A stretch of 64,000 nucleotides of DNA from CAVSUR01 sp963731285 (GCA_963731285.1 CAVSUR010000009.1:248001-312000); one strand, 5' to 3'; positions 34,838 through 43,426 are shown, numbered from the stretch's first letter. Translations and numbers: made by a program. The notes: generated by a model not told the origin, from the sequence alone.

Positions 34838-35393
34838 CTCATGCCCCCATCCGGAATATCCGCGCCGCCGGAAACGCCGTGCCTGCAGCCCAGTATCCCG
34901 TGTGCTGCAGGCACGGCGGGTCCATCCGCGGGTTCCGCTATTCGGCTATGCCGGGTGTCTCCCCAGGTCCCGAGCCGCGGGATACGCAGGCAGGGTCAGG
35001 TGCCGGGGGCCATGTAAGCGGCCAGGATGAAGTTCGGGTGGCGGTCGGCTACTTGTGGCCACAGCTGACGGCGCTCCGGAAATCTGCGCGCTAACGGCGG
35101 GCCGGCGAGGACTGAAGCGGACGTCCAGCACCACGATAAACAGACCTCGACGGGCAGAGGTGATGGCGTGCACCGCTCGATGTCACGCGCCGGCTGGCTG
35201 CCTCCGGTAGATCAGCTGCCGTGCGCAAAAGGGTTCGCTCGCATAGCCGCGCATCTTCTGGCCAGGTCGGCAGCCGACACTATCGTCATAGCGGCAGATG
35301 AGTAAACCCGCTCGACTCGTGGGTGCATTGCCAGCAGACTCAGCAAGTGGAGTTGATGGCCGGCGGCTCTGCTGCCCGTGAATTGCCGGGATC
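34838..35393. other. Gap with an integrase 3' relic
   Basis: No intact gene is present in 556 bases. The only recognisable feature is a 40-bp relic of a tyrosine recombinase end at 35009-35048, listed separately. The region just before 35394 should hold the promoter of the TOPRIM gene. Confidence 0.4.
35009..35048 (-). pseudogene. Relic of a tyrosine recombinase 3' end
   Basis: The minus strand reads DRHPNFILAAYMAP. This matches the last residues of the broken integrase at 53745 (DRHPNYILAAYMAFST); at DNA level about 35 of 39 positions agree. Nothing upstream continues the gene, so this is a scar of a second related integrase or of a recombination event with it. Confidence 0.55.
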
Positions 35394-35975
35394 ATGAACA
35401 TCGATCTGGCCAGCGTCACTCAGGCGCAGGCAGTTGTGCTGGTGGAGGGGATGAGCGACAAGGCCGCGCTTGAGGCGCTCGCAGAGCGGCGTGGCCAGAT
35501 GCTCGGCAGCGGGGGCATCTTCGTGGTGGCGATGGGCGGTGCGGCCAACGCCAGCCGCTTCCTGGATCTACTGGGTCCGCACGGGATCGGCGCCAGGGTA
35601 GCTGGCCTGTGTGACGCCGGTGCGGAAGGCTACTTCCGGCGCGCTCTCGAGCGGGCCGGGCTCGGCTCCAGCGTGTCCCGCGCCGATATGGAGGTACTTG
35701 GCTTCTACGTGTGCACCGCCGATCTGGAGGACGAGCTGATCCGCGCTGTTGGCCACGCCGCGGTCGAGCAGATCATCCAGGCTCAAGGCGAGCTCCGGTC
35801 ATTCCGGACTTTCCAGAAGCAGCCCGCACAGCAACGGCGAAGCTCCGGCGAGCAGCTTCACCGGTTCATGGGAACCCGATCCGGCCGAAAGAGGCAATAC
35901 GCGCGCCTTCTCGCAGGCGCGCTTGATCTCAACCGGGTTCCCCGGCCACTTGACCGCGTGCTCGCCCACCTCTGA
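35394..35975 (+). CDS. Stand-alone TOPRIM-domain protein
   Basis: The 193-residue product starts with an OLD-like TOPRIM domain: AQAVVLVEGMSDKAALEALAERRG contains the glutamate strand (VEGxSD) and GARVAGLCDAGAEGYFRRAL the acidic D-x-G-x-E turn. A Lys/Arg-rich C-terminal half follows (GTRSGRKRQYARLLAGALDLNRVPRPL). TOPRIM domains nick or rejoin nucleic acids in topoisomerases, primases and OLD-family nucleases. Here it lacks the ABC-type ATPase that usually precedes it, and no ATPase gene is adjacent; the sacsin-like ATPase is 2.7 kb upstream. Function is open. Confidence 0.75.
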   Translation: MNIDLASVTQAQAVVLVEGMSDKAALEALAERRGQMLGSGGIFVVAMGGAANASRFLDLLGPHGIGARVAGLCDAGAEGYFRRALERAGLGSSVSRADMEVLGFYVCTADLEDELIRAVGHAAVEQIIQAQGELRSFRTFQKQPAQQRRSSGEQLHRFMGTRSGRKRQYARLLAGALDLNRVPRPLDRVLAHL

Positions 35976-36283
35976 CCAGTTCAGCAACAGCGATGCCCCT
36001 CGGACGCAGGATCGGATGGCTGACTGCGCTTCCAGCGCCCATACACACGCTGGCCGCGGCATGACAGTGCGTTTGCTAGCGGCCTGCGCGGGCGGCTAGC
36101 CGGGTACTGGCGGCCAGCACGGTGGCGGCATGCAAGGCCGGGGACGACCGGTGCTCGCACCGGTGAGTTCCGTTGCGCCGGGGCGTCTGACAATGTGCGG
36201 GCAACTCCCGCCCAGGAGGCAGCGCGGCTGGCCCGAAGCTGCTTTCAGCCGCAGAATCGCCGGTGGCCGCAAAGGAGTGAGAC
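35976..36283. other. Gap with one copy of a 17-bp repeat
   Basis: Nothing coding is seen. CGCGGCATGACAGTGCG at 36055-36071 is repeated exactly at 36791-36807. AAAGGAG just before 36284 is the ribosome site of the next gene. Confidence 0.4.
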
Positions 36284-36807
36284 ATGACCTGCATGCCGGA
36301 AATCGTTGCAGCCGGGCAGTGGCAGCAGGATCGCGATGAGCTCGCCCAGATCGAGGACTGCCCGGCACGGATGGGCTGGAGGATGCCGTTCGCGTCGTCG
36401 CACGGCACGACGTTCGCCGACGACTGCGGCGCAGGCGGCGGCTTCATGCTCACCGTGTTCCTGCGCGACGGCGAGGACGTCTGCCGGACCTGGAACACCA
36501 CCGCCCGCGGCGTGGACCGGCTCATGTTCGCCAGCAACATCCGCGGCCTCACCCCGTACGGGCGCCAGGAAGACTGGGAAGATTCCCCGCCTGGCTGGCC
36601 GCAGCATCCCACGTACGGATAGGTGAGGCGGCATGTCGCGAGAACTCTGGTTCAGAGTGCCCGGCTCGGGAACCGCCCGATGCGTGCACGGACGAGCCAG
36701 ACGAACACCACAAGCGCGCCGAACGGCTGCTCGGTCTGCGTGCCGGCGCTCGGGCTCAACCACTCCATGACTCCTGGCAACGATAGTCAGCGCGGCATGA
36801 CAGTGCG
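36055..36807. repeat. 17-bp direct repeats around the DUF899 remnant
   Basis: CGCGGCATGACAGTGCG is present at 36055-36071 and 36791-36807 in the same orientation, 736 bp apart. The intervening 719 bases hold the shortened DUF899 gene. A related sequence, CCTGACACTGCGCC, is near 37961. I found no terminal inverted repeats at these borders. Confidence 0.6.
36284..36622 (+). CDS. DUF899 family protein with large internal deletion
   Basis: The 112-residue frame joins the two ends of a DUF899 (thioredoxin-like) protein. MPEIVAAGQWQQDRDEL corresponds to the family's N-terminus. From RMGWRMPFASSHGTTFADDCG to GFMLTVFLRDGEDVCRTWNTTARGVDRLMFASNIRGLTPYGRQEDWEDSP it matches the C-terminal third. About 95 central residues, including the thioredoxin-like CxxC region, are missing, yet the frame is open and AAAGGAG lies eight bases before the ATG. 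It may be expressed but is unlikely to have the normal activity. Confidence 0.65.
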   Translation: MTCMPEIVAAGQWQQDRDELAQIEDCPARMGWRMPFASSHGTTFADDCGAGGGFMLTVFLRDGEDVCRTWNTTARGVDRLMFASNIRGLTPYGRQEDWEDSPPGWPQHPTYG

Positions 36808-36947
36808 CTCAGGGTGCCAGGCGGTCGTGCATGATTCAGCCGGTCGGATAAAGCCGTTCTGGGGACGGATCAAGGAACCTTGGAAGGCAGATACGGGCTG
36901 CGAGACCGCGGTCCTGGGCGTTGGCTGCCGGGGTGGGCTTTTGACGG
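36623..36947. other. Gap between the DUF899 remnant and the IS1182-type relic
   Basis: No gene is supported. The second copy of the 17-bp repeat is at 36791. The rest is probably the degenerate end of the insertion sequence whose transposase starts at 36948. Confidence 0.35.
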
Positions 36948-37959
36948 TTAGCCTTCCGTGCGGTGGCGGTGCAGCTTGCGCAGGTTGTGCGCGGCGCAGG
37001 CGAGCAGCCATTCGTTTTCGCATGCGGCCAGGCCGCGCCGGGACGTCATGGTGACTTTCTGGCAGGTCTTGAGCTGCCCGGACACCGGCTCGATGGTGCG
37101 GGCGCGGAGCTTGCAGTCGTCGCGGCCGCGGGGATACAGCAGGCGGCGCCGGGCGCGGGCGGTGGCCGGAAGCCGGTCCAGGTGCCGGGCCCGCTGGGGA
37201 GCGCGGGCGTAGCGCCGGCCGGGGTCTTTGGCCAGCGGCGCGAGCAGCCGCAGGCCGCTGGCGTCGGCGCGTGCGAAGGTCTCCTCGCTGGCGTACCCGG
37301 AGCCGGCGAGCACGGTGCGCAGCTTCGGGCGGATCCCGGCTTGGGTCAGCTGCTGGCGGCAGGTGTCTGGCCAGGGGTGCAGCAAGGTGCGGCCGGCCGG
37401 GTGCTGGGACAGCATCGCGTCGGCGATGACCTGGTCTGCGGTGACCATGAGCTGGCCGTTGTACCCGGCGACATAGCCTTTCTGGTTGCGCATCACCCGC
37501 ACGTCCGGATCGGTCACGTTCGCCCGTGGCGGGGTGTTGCTGCGGTTGGTACGCGGCTCGTCCGCTGGCTGATGTGCCCAGCGACACCATGCCCTCGGCG
37601 GCCAGCAGCTGCGCACCTGGCTGAACAGCCCGCCCAGCACCTTCTCATGCCGGGCCCGGAACCGGGCAATGGTCGCATGGTCTGGATGCAGCCCGCCCGC
37701 GATCATCCGGTAGGCCACGTCGCGCACGCACCGGCGTTCGACCACGCGGCTGGACCGCTCGCCCTGGCAGTAGCCATACAACAGCAGCGCCACCATCATC
37801 TCGGGGCCGAACGCCGCGCGGCCGTGCCATCGGCCCGGTACCGGCAGCGGAACTCACCTAGATCCAGGGCTGCCACGGCGTCCAGCACAGCCGCAGATGA
37901 TCAGCGACGAGCACAGGGCGATCGGAGGGGACTGGGGTCAGTTCGGTGAAGTTCGTCAT
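36948..37959 (-). pseudogene. IS1182-family transposase, frameshifted and shortened
   Basis: From an ATG at 37957-37959 the strand encodes TNFTELTPVPSDRPVLVADHLRLC. After shifts it gives DAVAALDLGEFRCRYRADG, then MMVALLLYGYCQGERSSRVVERRCVRDVAYRMIAGGLHPDHATIARFRARH (36948-37799 frame). These and the later DPDVRVMRNQKGYVAGYNGQLMV, VLAGSGYASEETF and NEWLLACAAHNLRKLHRH are hallmarks of IS1182 transposases. Part of the middle domain is deleted and at least two frameshifts separate the start from the body. Clear terminal repeats were not found. Confidence 0.75.
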
Positions 37960-37978
37960 GACCTGACACTGCGCCTGC
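37955..37978. repeat. Motif shared by the IS1182-type and integrase start regions
   Basis: A 24-bp sequence beginning GTCATGACCTGA occurs at 37955-37978 and 55708-55731 with two mismatches. In both places it spans the ATG (minus strand) of a mobile-element protein, a transposase relic here and a tyrosine recombinase there. Confidence 0.6.
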
Positions 37979-38343
37979 TATCCGTCGCCACGAAGCTCGC
38001 GGAACCTGCACCAGGCGCGGCAGATGCGCGCGTTCTTTACACGGCGGTCGGGCATATTCATGCAAGGTGGCCCAGGGCCGTGGGCGGACGAGGCTTTGTC
38101 AACAGCACGCCAATTTGGTTCCCTGGCGACACTGGGGTGCCACGCCGGGGTCAGTATTTACGTGCCGTGGTGGGCCTTTGGGATCGATCACATGGCACGT
38201 CCTTGGCAGCAAAGAGGACTTGATCCGGGGCGGCTGGGTGTCAAGACTGGGCGTAGCGGCGTCCAGTTCAGATCGGTCTGGCCTGCGGCCACTGCGGGGC
38301 GCGCTGGGCCGGTCGTTGCCGTGAACGAGGGTTCCCTGGGTCT
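37979..38343. other. Gap upstream of the monooxygenase
   Basis: No gene is supported. Scattered short frames lack ribosome sites. The stretch probably includes the outer end of the IS1182-type element. Confidence 0.35.
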
Positions 38344-38363
38344 GTTCCTGGTTGATCAGGAAC
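38344..38363. promoter_or_regulatory. Perfect inverted repeat upstream of the monooxygenase
   Basis: GTTCCTG and CAGGAAC form an exact seven-base inverted repeat with a six-base centre, 180 bases before the monooxygenase start. Such sites commonly bind TetR- or MarR-type regulators. No regulator gene is adjacent. Confidence 0.4.
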
Positions 38364-38542
38364 GGATGTCTCGCCGACGCGCCAGCGGCGGCGATCATTA
38401 TTGAAGGACCTGCGGGTGCGCCGGGCCCGTCGCTGCGGGCCTGTGAGGATGTATCCGGTGCGCCTGCCGACCGTGGATCGGCGCCGCGGCCGGGCGGACG
38501 CGTTCGTAGGCTGGTGGCCAGCGTGGCGGGGTTTGGGGAGCG

Positions 38543-40057
38543 GTGGTGAGCGGGGTGGCTGCGACCGAGGTGCTGGTGATAGGCGCGGGGCCGTCGGGGC
38601 TGTTCGCGGCCGTGGAGCTCGCGCGCCGGGGGGTGCGGGCCCGGGTTGTCGAGCGCGAGCCTGGCCCGCACACCCAGGCCCGGGCTACTGCGGTGCAGCC
38701 GGGAACGCTGGAGATTCTCGCCGGCGCCGGGGTGGTGGACCGGGTGCTGGCGGAATCGGTTCACCTGGGGTTCGCCCGGATTTTTGATGCGCATCTGCGG
38801 CAGGTGGGCGAGATAGCCTTCGCCGGCGCTGGCTGCCCGTGGGAGTTCCAGTGCAGCCTGCCGCAGTGGCGGACCGAACGGATCTTGGCCGACCGGCTCG
38901 CGGACCTGGGCGGCGCCGTGGAACGCGGTGTCGCGGTGGTCTCTCTCAGGCAGCGGGACGACGGCGTGCTCGCCGGGCTGGAGCGGGCGGATGGCAGCGC
39001 CGAGACCGTGGAGGCGAGCTGGGTCATCGGCGCCGGCGGCGCGCACAGCGTGACGCGAGAGTCGATGGCCGAGACCCTGGTCGGCATGACCTACCCGGGC
39101 ACTTCGCTGGTTGCCGACGGAGTCGTGACCTGCGGCCTGCCGCGAGACGGTTCGGCATTGATCGCCAGCCCGGAAGGCTACGTGCTGCTGGTACCGCTTC
39201 CCGGCGGGCGCTGGCTCACTTTCGTGGGGGACCTTGACGAGGGCGAGGCCCGTCGGCTGGCGGGCGACCGCCCGGCTGGCGTGGTCGCTGCGGTGATCGA
39301 GCGGCGGGTCGGGCAGGGGATCCGCGTGGAGGAGGTCGCCTGGGCATCCCCATTCCGGATGCACCGCCGGCTGGTCCCCCAGCTCGCCGACAAGCGGCTC
39401 TTTTTGCTGGGCGATGCCGGGCATCTGTCCAGCCCGTTCGGTGGTGAGGGCCTGAACTCGGGTATTCACGATGGCTACAACCTGGGCTGGAAGCTCGCGC
39501 TGGAGCTGCGCGGCCGCGGCCGGCCCGGCTTGCTGGAGAGCTTTGCAGCAGAGCGCCTCGCCGCTGACCGTCACGTCCTGGAGGTCTCCGACCGCCTGCA
39601 TGGGCTGGCTTACCGCGCCGTTGAGGCGGCGCGGACCGGCATCGTGCCTCCTCCGCCGACGCCAGCACAGGCGGAGGCCATGGTGCGGTCGCGCTCGATG
39701 CTCGACGTTTCCTACGCTGGCAGCCCGCTCGTGGGCGAGTACCCCGCGGGCACGCAAACGCCGATGACTCCGGCTCCTGGCGACCGCTATCCGGACCGCG
39801 CCGCGCTGGCAGGCACCCAGCATCAGCTGCTCCTCTTCGGCGCCGCCGAGGACAAGGACGTCATGCGCCTGCAGCGCCGGTGGCGAGGCCTGCTGGATAT
39901 AAGCCACGTCACCACCGACCCCAGGCGGGCCGGGCTGGCCACCGGGGGCGCGGTCTTGCTGCGCCCTGATGGGCACATCGGCTTCCGGGCCCCGGCCGAC
40001 TCAGCCGGCCTGGGCGCGCTCGACTCCCATCTCGGCTCCTACCTCATCCCCAGCTAA
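38543..40057 (+). CDS. FAD-dependent aromatic-ring monooxygenase
   Basis: The 504-residue protein is a class A flavoprotein monooxygenase (PheA/TfdB type), using NAD(P)H and O2 to hydroxylate an aromatic substrate. EVLVIGAGPSGLFAAVELARRGVRARVVEREPGPH is the FAD-binding fold, QWRTERILADRLADLGG the pyrophosphate contact, and FLLGDAGHLSSPFGGEGLNSGIHDGYNLGWKLALEL the flavin GD motif. A thioredoxin-like C-terminal domain ends with VLLRPDGHIGFRAP. Two adjacent GTG codons (38543, 38546) follow GGGGAG. The substrate may be a phenol, polyketide or antibiotic such as rifampicin or tetracycline; sequence alone does not decide. No pathway genes are nearby. Confidence 0.88.
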   Translation: MVSGVAATEVLVIGAGPSGLFAAVELARRGVRARVVEREPGPHTQARATAVQPGTLEILAGAGVVDRVLAESVHLGFARIFDAHLRQVGEIAFAGAGCPWEFQCSLPQWRTERILADRLADLGGAVERGVAVVSLRQRDDGVLAGLERADGSAETVEASWVIGAGGAHSVTRESMAETLVGMTYPGTSLVADGVVTCGLPRDGSALIASPEGYVLLVPLPGGRWLTFVGDLDEGEARRLAGDRPAGVVAAVIERRVGQGIRVEEVAWASPFRMHRRLVPQLADKRLFLLGDAGHLSSPFGGEGLNSGIHDGYNLGWKLALELRGRGRPGLLESFAAERLAADRHVLEVSDRLHGLAYRAVEAARTGIVPPPPTPAQAEAMVRSRSMLDVSYAGSPLVGEYPAGTQTPMTPAPGDRYPDRAALAGTQHQLLLFGAAEDKDVMRLQRRWRGLLDISHVTTDPRRAGLATGGAVLLRPDGHIGFRAPADSAGLGALDSHLGSYLIPS

Positions 40058-40643
40058 CGCTGCAGGCATAGGCAAGCAGCCTGCAGCAGGTGGAGCATAC
40101 CCGGGTAGTCACCCCCGCACATCCATCTCCACGACCGGCCCGGTCTGCTCGCGGGAGGAAACCTTCAGCTTCCCGGCGGGGGGCATCTGAGCATCGAGTT
40201 CATCATGCGAAGCGCCGGATGACGAGCAGCCGCGGCTTGGTGCCTGGTTAGAGCTGCGCCGACAACCCCGCTGCTGTGCTCCGGCCGCACTCGACGCAGG
40301 CTTGCCGAAGTCAAGCACCCAGGCCACCCGTATTACTCCATAATTCGCGGCGCCCAGGTGTGCACGATCGCCCACGAGCTGAACGCGGCAGAAGAGTGCG
40401 GTTTGGCACTGGGTCTCAGGGTGTTGACTGATCCGCGCCGCGGAGTATTAGATGCGAGCGGCGCAGGGGCCGGAAATGCCCGCTGGGTATTGCAATACGC
40501 GATCTATTCCGGCACTCACCGGACTACTCGATTTCAGATGAGCGGCTGGCCGCCGGAGACTCGGCCGGCACCGCGAAAGCATCGGACGCTCCATGATGCT
40601 GGGTGGCAGGCGTCCCGCTTACCGGCAGCCAGCCGATGGCGAT
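40058..40643. other. Gap holding one copy of a 43-bp repeat
   Basis: No gene is supported over nearly 600 bases. The sequence at 40385-40427 is shared with 53250-53293 (separate entry). The remainder is unremarkable. Confidence 0.4.
40385..40427. repeat. Dispersed 43-bp repeat, copy 1
   Basis: The segment from GCGGCAGA through CACTGGGTCTCAGGGTGTTGA matches 53250-53293 with only a few single-base differences and in the same orientation. At the second site it truncates an ATPase gene exactly at this end, so it looks like the solo end of an insertion element. Confidence 0.65.
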
Positions 40644-40832
40644 CTAAGCCGGTTCGGCGGTGCTAGCGCCGGTGGCATTTTCCCGCAGATACCTGAATGT
40701 GCTGACGGCAGTGGCTACGGCGATGTCGTACTCGATCGCGGCCGGTGCGGTATCCACGCCATGATCCCGGTTGATCTCCAGAATGCTGTCGACGAAATCG
40801 CGGGCCTTCACCTCGTGCTCGGACTCGGTCAC
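40644..40832 (-). CDS. Third gene of a small unknown operon
   Basis: The frame encodes 62 residues from a GTG whose codon overlaps the preceding stop by four bases: TESEHEVKARDFVDSILEINRDHG, then PAAIEYDIAVATAVSTFRYLREN. It is acidic and helical, without cysteine or membrane segment. Translational coupling to the middle gene is strong evidence that it is real. Family unknown. Confidence 0.6.
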   Translation of the reverse strand: MTESEHEVKARDFVDSILEINRDHGVDTAPAAIEYDIAVATAVSTFRYLRENATGASTAEPA

Positions 40833-41131
40833 TGTGCCAGCTCCTCCCACACCTGATCCAGGACGTAGTCGGCGAACATTCCATACCAGTACGCCTGGGT
40901 GAGCTTCTTCGCGGCCAGGCAGCCGATCAGCGGGTCACCTACCTTGAGCGCAAGAACCAGGGGCGCGGCCACGTCATCCACACGGACCCTCTCGCCCGAG
41001 CCCGTCACGTACTCCGCCGCGTACGTGTAAGCCTTCCTGGCTTTGGCCAGGTACAAGGCCCGTTTGTCTGTGAAGAACTTGATCAGCGACACGTTCCCCA
41101 GGCGCTGGACCGATTCGGCGGTCAGCGCCAT
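40829..41131 (-). CDS. Second gene of a small unknown operon
   Basis: This gene encodes 100 residues starting at the ATG at 41129-41131, six bases after GAGG. The protein reads ALTAESVQRLGNVSLIKFFTDKRALYLAKARKAYTYAAEYVTGSG, then DVAAPLVLALKVGDPLIGCLAAKKLTQAYWYGMFADYVLDQVWEEL. It is all-helical with many aromatic residues near the end. It begins eleven bases after the membrane-protein gene and overlaps the third gene. No family is recognised. Confidence 0.65.
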   Translation of the reverse strand: MALTAESVQRLGNVSLIKFFTDKRALYLAKARKAYTYAAEYVTGSGERVRVDDVAAPLVLALKVGDPLIGCLAAKKLTQAYWYGMFADYVLDQVWEELAQ

Positions 41132-41141
41132 GTCGACCTCA

Positions 41142-41474
41142 CTAGGTCCACAACACCCTCCGGGTGACAAGCCCGCCGGCCAGCACCAGCAGCACGAGCT
41201 GGCAGATGAAGGCCACCACCGCGGCGATGTAGAGAACCTGATCGTTCGCTGTCAGCAGCCATGCCGTCGACAGGCCAACGCAGGCGACTCCCAGCGAAAA
41301 CGGGCCGAGAGTCAACAGCGCGTCGCGGCGGAACCCCGTACGAACTGCTGCGGCCTGTTCTGTGTCGTAGCCCTGGAAAGTGGTTACCACGATGCCCAGG
41401 AACACCAGCACCAGACCAGCAAGACCAGCCGCCGCGCCGAGGACAGTAATGATCACGTCCTGGTGTGCCGCCAT
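41142..41474 (-). CDS. First gene of a small unknown operon, membrane protein
   Basis: The 110-residue protein has three hydrophobic helices: VIITVLGAAAGLAGLVLVFLGIVVTTF (7-33), LLTLGPFSLGVACVGLSTAWLLT and VLYIAAVVAFICQLVLLVLAGGLV. A polar loop GYDTEQAAAVRTGFRRD lies between the first two. It leads a tight operon with two small soluble proteins, so the three may form a membrane-associated complex. I do not recognise the family. The unit lies directly beside the IS4 element. Confidence 0.65.
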   Translation of the reverse strand: MAAHQDVIITVLGAAAGLAGLVLVFLGIVVTTFQGYDTEQAAAVRTGFRRDALLTLGPFSLGVACVGLSTAWLLTANDQVLYIAAVVAFICQLVLLVLAGGLVTRRVLWT

Positions 41475-41674
41475 GTCCGCTACCTACTCGATCGACTATG
41501 ACAACACTACTGGGCGCCACTGTCATTTTCCCAGGTCTCGCCGCCTGGGCCGCCGCCCGCCGGCTGCCCGGGTCATCAGCAGATCGCGGAGCGGATGCGC
41601 ATCGTCCCTAGCCTCGGCCTTTCGCCTGGATAGTGGCGGAGCCCGCGCCGTTCATGCAAAAGTGCCTTTGGCCT

Positions 41675-43362
41675 GCAATGCCGGTGAGTTAAGGCGTTTG
41701 CGCTGGTAGCGGGGACGCGTGACGGCGCGGAGCTGCCTGACACGGGCAGGTATCGCGATTTGGTGACGGCCGGTGCGTCGCGGCCTGTATGCAACGAAGT
41801 CCTCGATAGGACTGCGGTTGACCAAGATCGCATTCGCCTGCCGAGGAACTCCGTTGCCCGCTCAGTGTGTCATGCCCGTGCTGCCGCTTTCCGCCGATGA
41901 TGGTCCGGGGCTGCTGGGTGCAGGATCGCGCGCCTGACCAGCTGTGCCCGGTCGGGCTGGGGGTGCTGACCGGGGAGATCAGCCCGGGCATGGTGGATGA
42001 GGTCATCGAGCTGGCCGGGTGCCGTGAGAAGCGGCGCCGGCTGCTGCCGGCGCGGACGGTGGTGTACTTCGTGCTGGGGCTGTGCCTGTTCAGCGGTGCG
42101 GACAGCATGGGGCCGCCGGGGTACCGGTCGGTGATGCGCTGGCTGACGAACGGGCTGCGGCACCTGGACGGCGTGGTGCTGCCGACCAGCTCGGCGCTGA
42201 CCAGGGCCAGGCAGCGGCTGGGGGCCAGGCCGCTTGAGCTGCTGTTCGGCCTGCGGCGCGGGCCGCTGGCCGCGGCGGGGACGCCGGGTGCGTTCGCGTT
42301 CGGACTGCGGCTGGTGGCCTGGGACGGGACCGGGATAGACGCGGCCGATACCCCGGCTAACGCCGCGGCGTTCGGCGGGGTTCAGGGCGGCGGCCCGCAG
42401 CTGCGGCTGCTGGCCCTGATCGAGTGCGGCACCCATGCCCTGATCGACGCGGTCTTCGACGGCGTGGCCAGGGCCAGCGAGCAGAAGCTCGCCCGGCGGC
42501 TGCTGCCTGCGCTCGGTCCCGGGATGCTGCTGCTGGCCGACCGTAACTTCCCCGGCTGGGAGCTGTGGGGGCTGGCCGCCGGGACCGGCGCCGACCTGGC
42601 CTGGCGGATCAAGAAGAACCTGGTGTTCACGCCTGTTAAGAGTGCTGCCGGACGGGTCGTTCCTGTCGGTCATGCCACTCCGGCGGAGAACCTCCGCCTC
42701 GGCCAGGCCCGCGCCGCCGGCCGGATCCCGCCCGGCCCACCCGAGGGCCACGCCGTGCGGATCATCGAGTACACCGTCATGGTCCGCGCCGCAGACGGCA
42801 CCACCAGGATCGAGCCGTTCCGGCTGGCCACCACCCTGCTGGATCACCAGCGGGCACCAGCCGCCGACCTCGCGGCCCTCTACCACGAACGGTGGGAAAG
42901 CGAGAACGGCTACGCCGAGCTGAAGACCCGGCTCCGCGGCGCCGCGTTCATCTTGCGCTCCAGGTCACCCGAACTGGTCCGCCAGGAACTGTTCGCGTTC
43001 CTCACCGTCTACCAGGCGCTATGCGCCCTGGAAGCCGAAGCCGCACGGCAGGCCGGCATCGACCCTGACCGGATCTCCTTCACGGTGACCGTCCGCGTCG
43101 CCCGCGACCACGCCGCCAGCCACGCAGTCATCACCCCGCGCAGCCTGGACCTGGCACGCCGCCAGGCCATCGGCGATCTCCTCGGCGACATCCTGCCCCG
43201 CCGGCGGGACCGGCACTACGAACGCGCCAGGAAACAACCGAAGAACAACTTCCCGCCAATGAAACGAGGACAGGAAAGGCCACCCAGCCGGGTCACCTAC
43301 AAGATCAAAGTCAGCCGGAAGGTGTCCTCACCAGCGCAAACGCCTTAACTCACCGGCATTGC
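41675..43362 (+). mobile_element. IS4-family insertion sequence (1688 bp)
   Basis: Exact 33-bp terminal inverted repeats lie at 41675-41707 and 43330-43362, starting GCAATGCCGGTGAG. Outside them are TTTGGCCT (left) and TTTGACCT (right), an 8-bp target duplication with one later change. The element carries one intact transposase gene whose stop codon lies inside the right repeat. Perfect ends plus an open transposase suggest a recently active copy. Confidence 0.93.
41867..43348 (+). CDS. IS4-family transposase
   Basis: The 493-residue transposase has the IS4-type N-terminal domain (PGMVDEVIELAGCREKRRRLLPARTVVYFVLGLCLFSG) and an RNase-H-like catalytic domain. AWDGTGIDAAD gives the first aspartate, LLLADRNFPGWELW the second, and YHERWESENGYAELKTRLRG the Y-R-E-K signature with the catalytic glutamate. 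It ends with a basic tail. No frameshift or stop interrupts it. The GTG at 41867 opens the frame; the next in-frame ATG starts are slightly downstream. Confidence 0.93.
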   Translation: MSCPCCRFPPMMVRGCWVQDRAPDQLCPVGLGVLTGEISPGMVDEVIELAGCREKRRRLLPARTVVYFVLGLCLFSGADSMGPPGYRSVMRWLTNGLRHLDGVVLPTSSALTRARQRLGARPLELLFGLRRGPLAAAGTPGAFAFGLRLVAWDGTGIDAADTPANAAAFGGVQGGGPQLRLLALIECGTHALIDAVFDGVARASEQKLARRLLPALGPGMLLLADRNFPGWELWGLAAGTGADLAWRIKKNLVFTPVKSAAGRVVPVGHATPAENLRLGQARAAGRIPPGPPEGHAVRIIEYTVMVRAADGTTRIEPFRLATTLLDHQRAPAADLAALYHERWESENGYAELKTRLRGAAFILRSRSPELVRQELFAFLTVYQALCALEAEAARQAGIDPDRISFTVTVRVARDHAASHAVITPRSLDLARRQAIGDLLGDILPRRRDRHYERARKQPKNNFPPMKRGQERPPSRVTYKIKVSRKVSSPAQTP

Positions 43363-43426
43363 TTTGACCTGGGAGGATAGGGCTTGTCTAGAGTCCTGTC
43401 CGCACCGAGCCGAAGGCACTTTTCAC

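Noticed and set aside
30236..35975. Sacsin-like ATPase plus TOPRIM gene as one defence operon
   Set aside because: They are 2.7 kb apart with three unrelated genes on both strands between them, so co-transcription is impossible.
38099..39976. 625-residue minus-strand frame under the monooxygenase
   Set aside because: It is a high-GC antisense frame without domains; the plus strand carries a complete flavoprotein.
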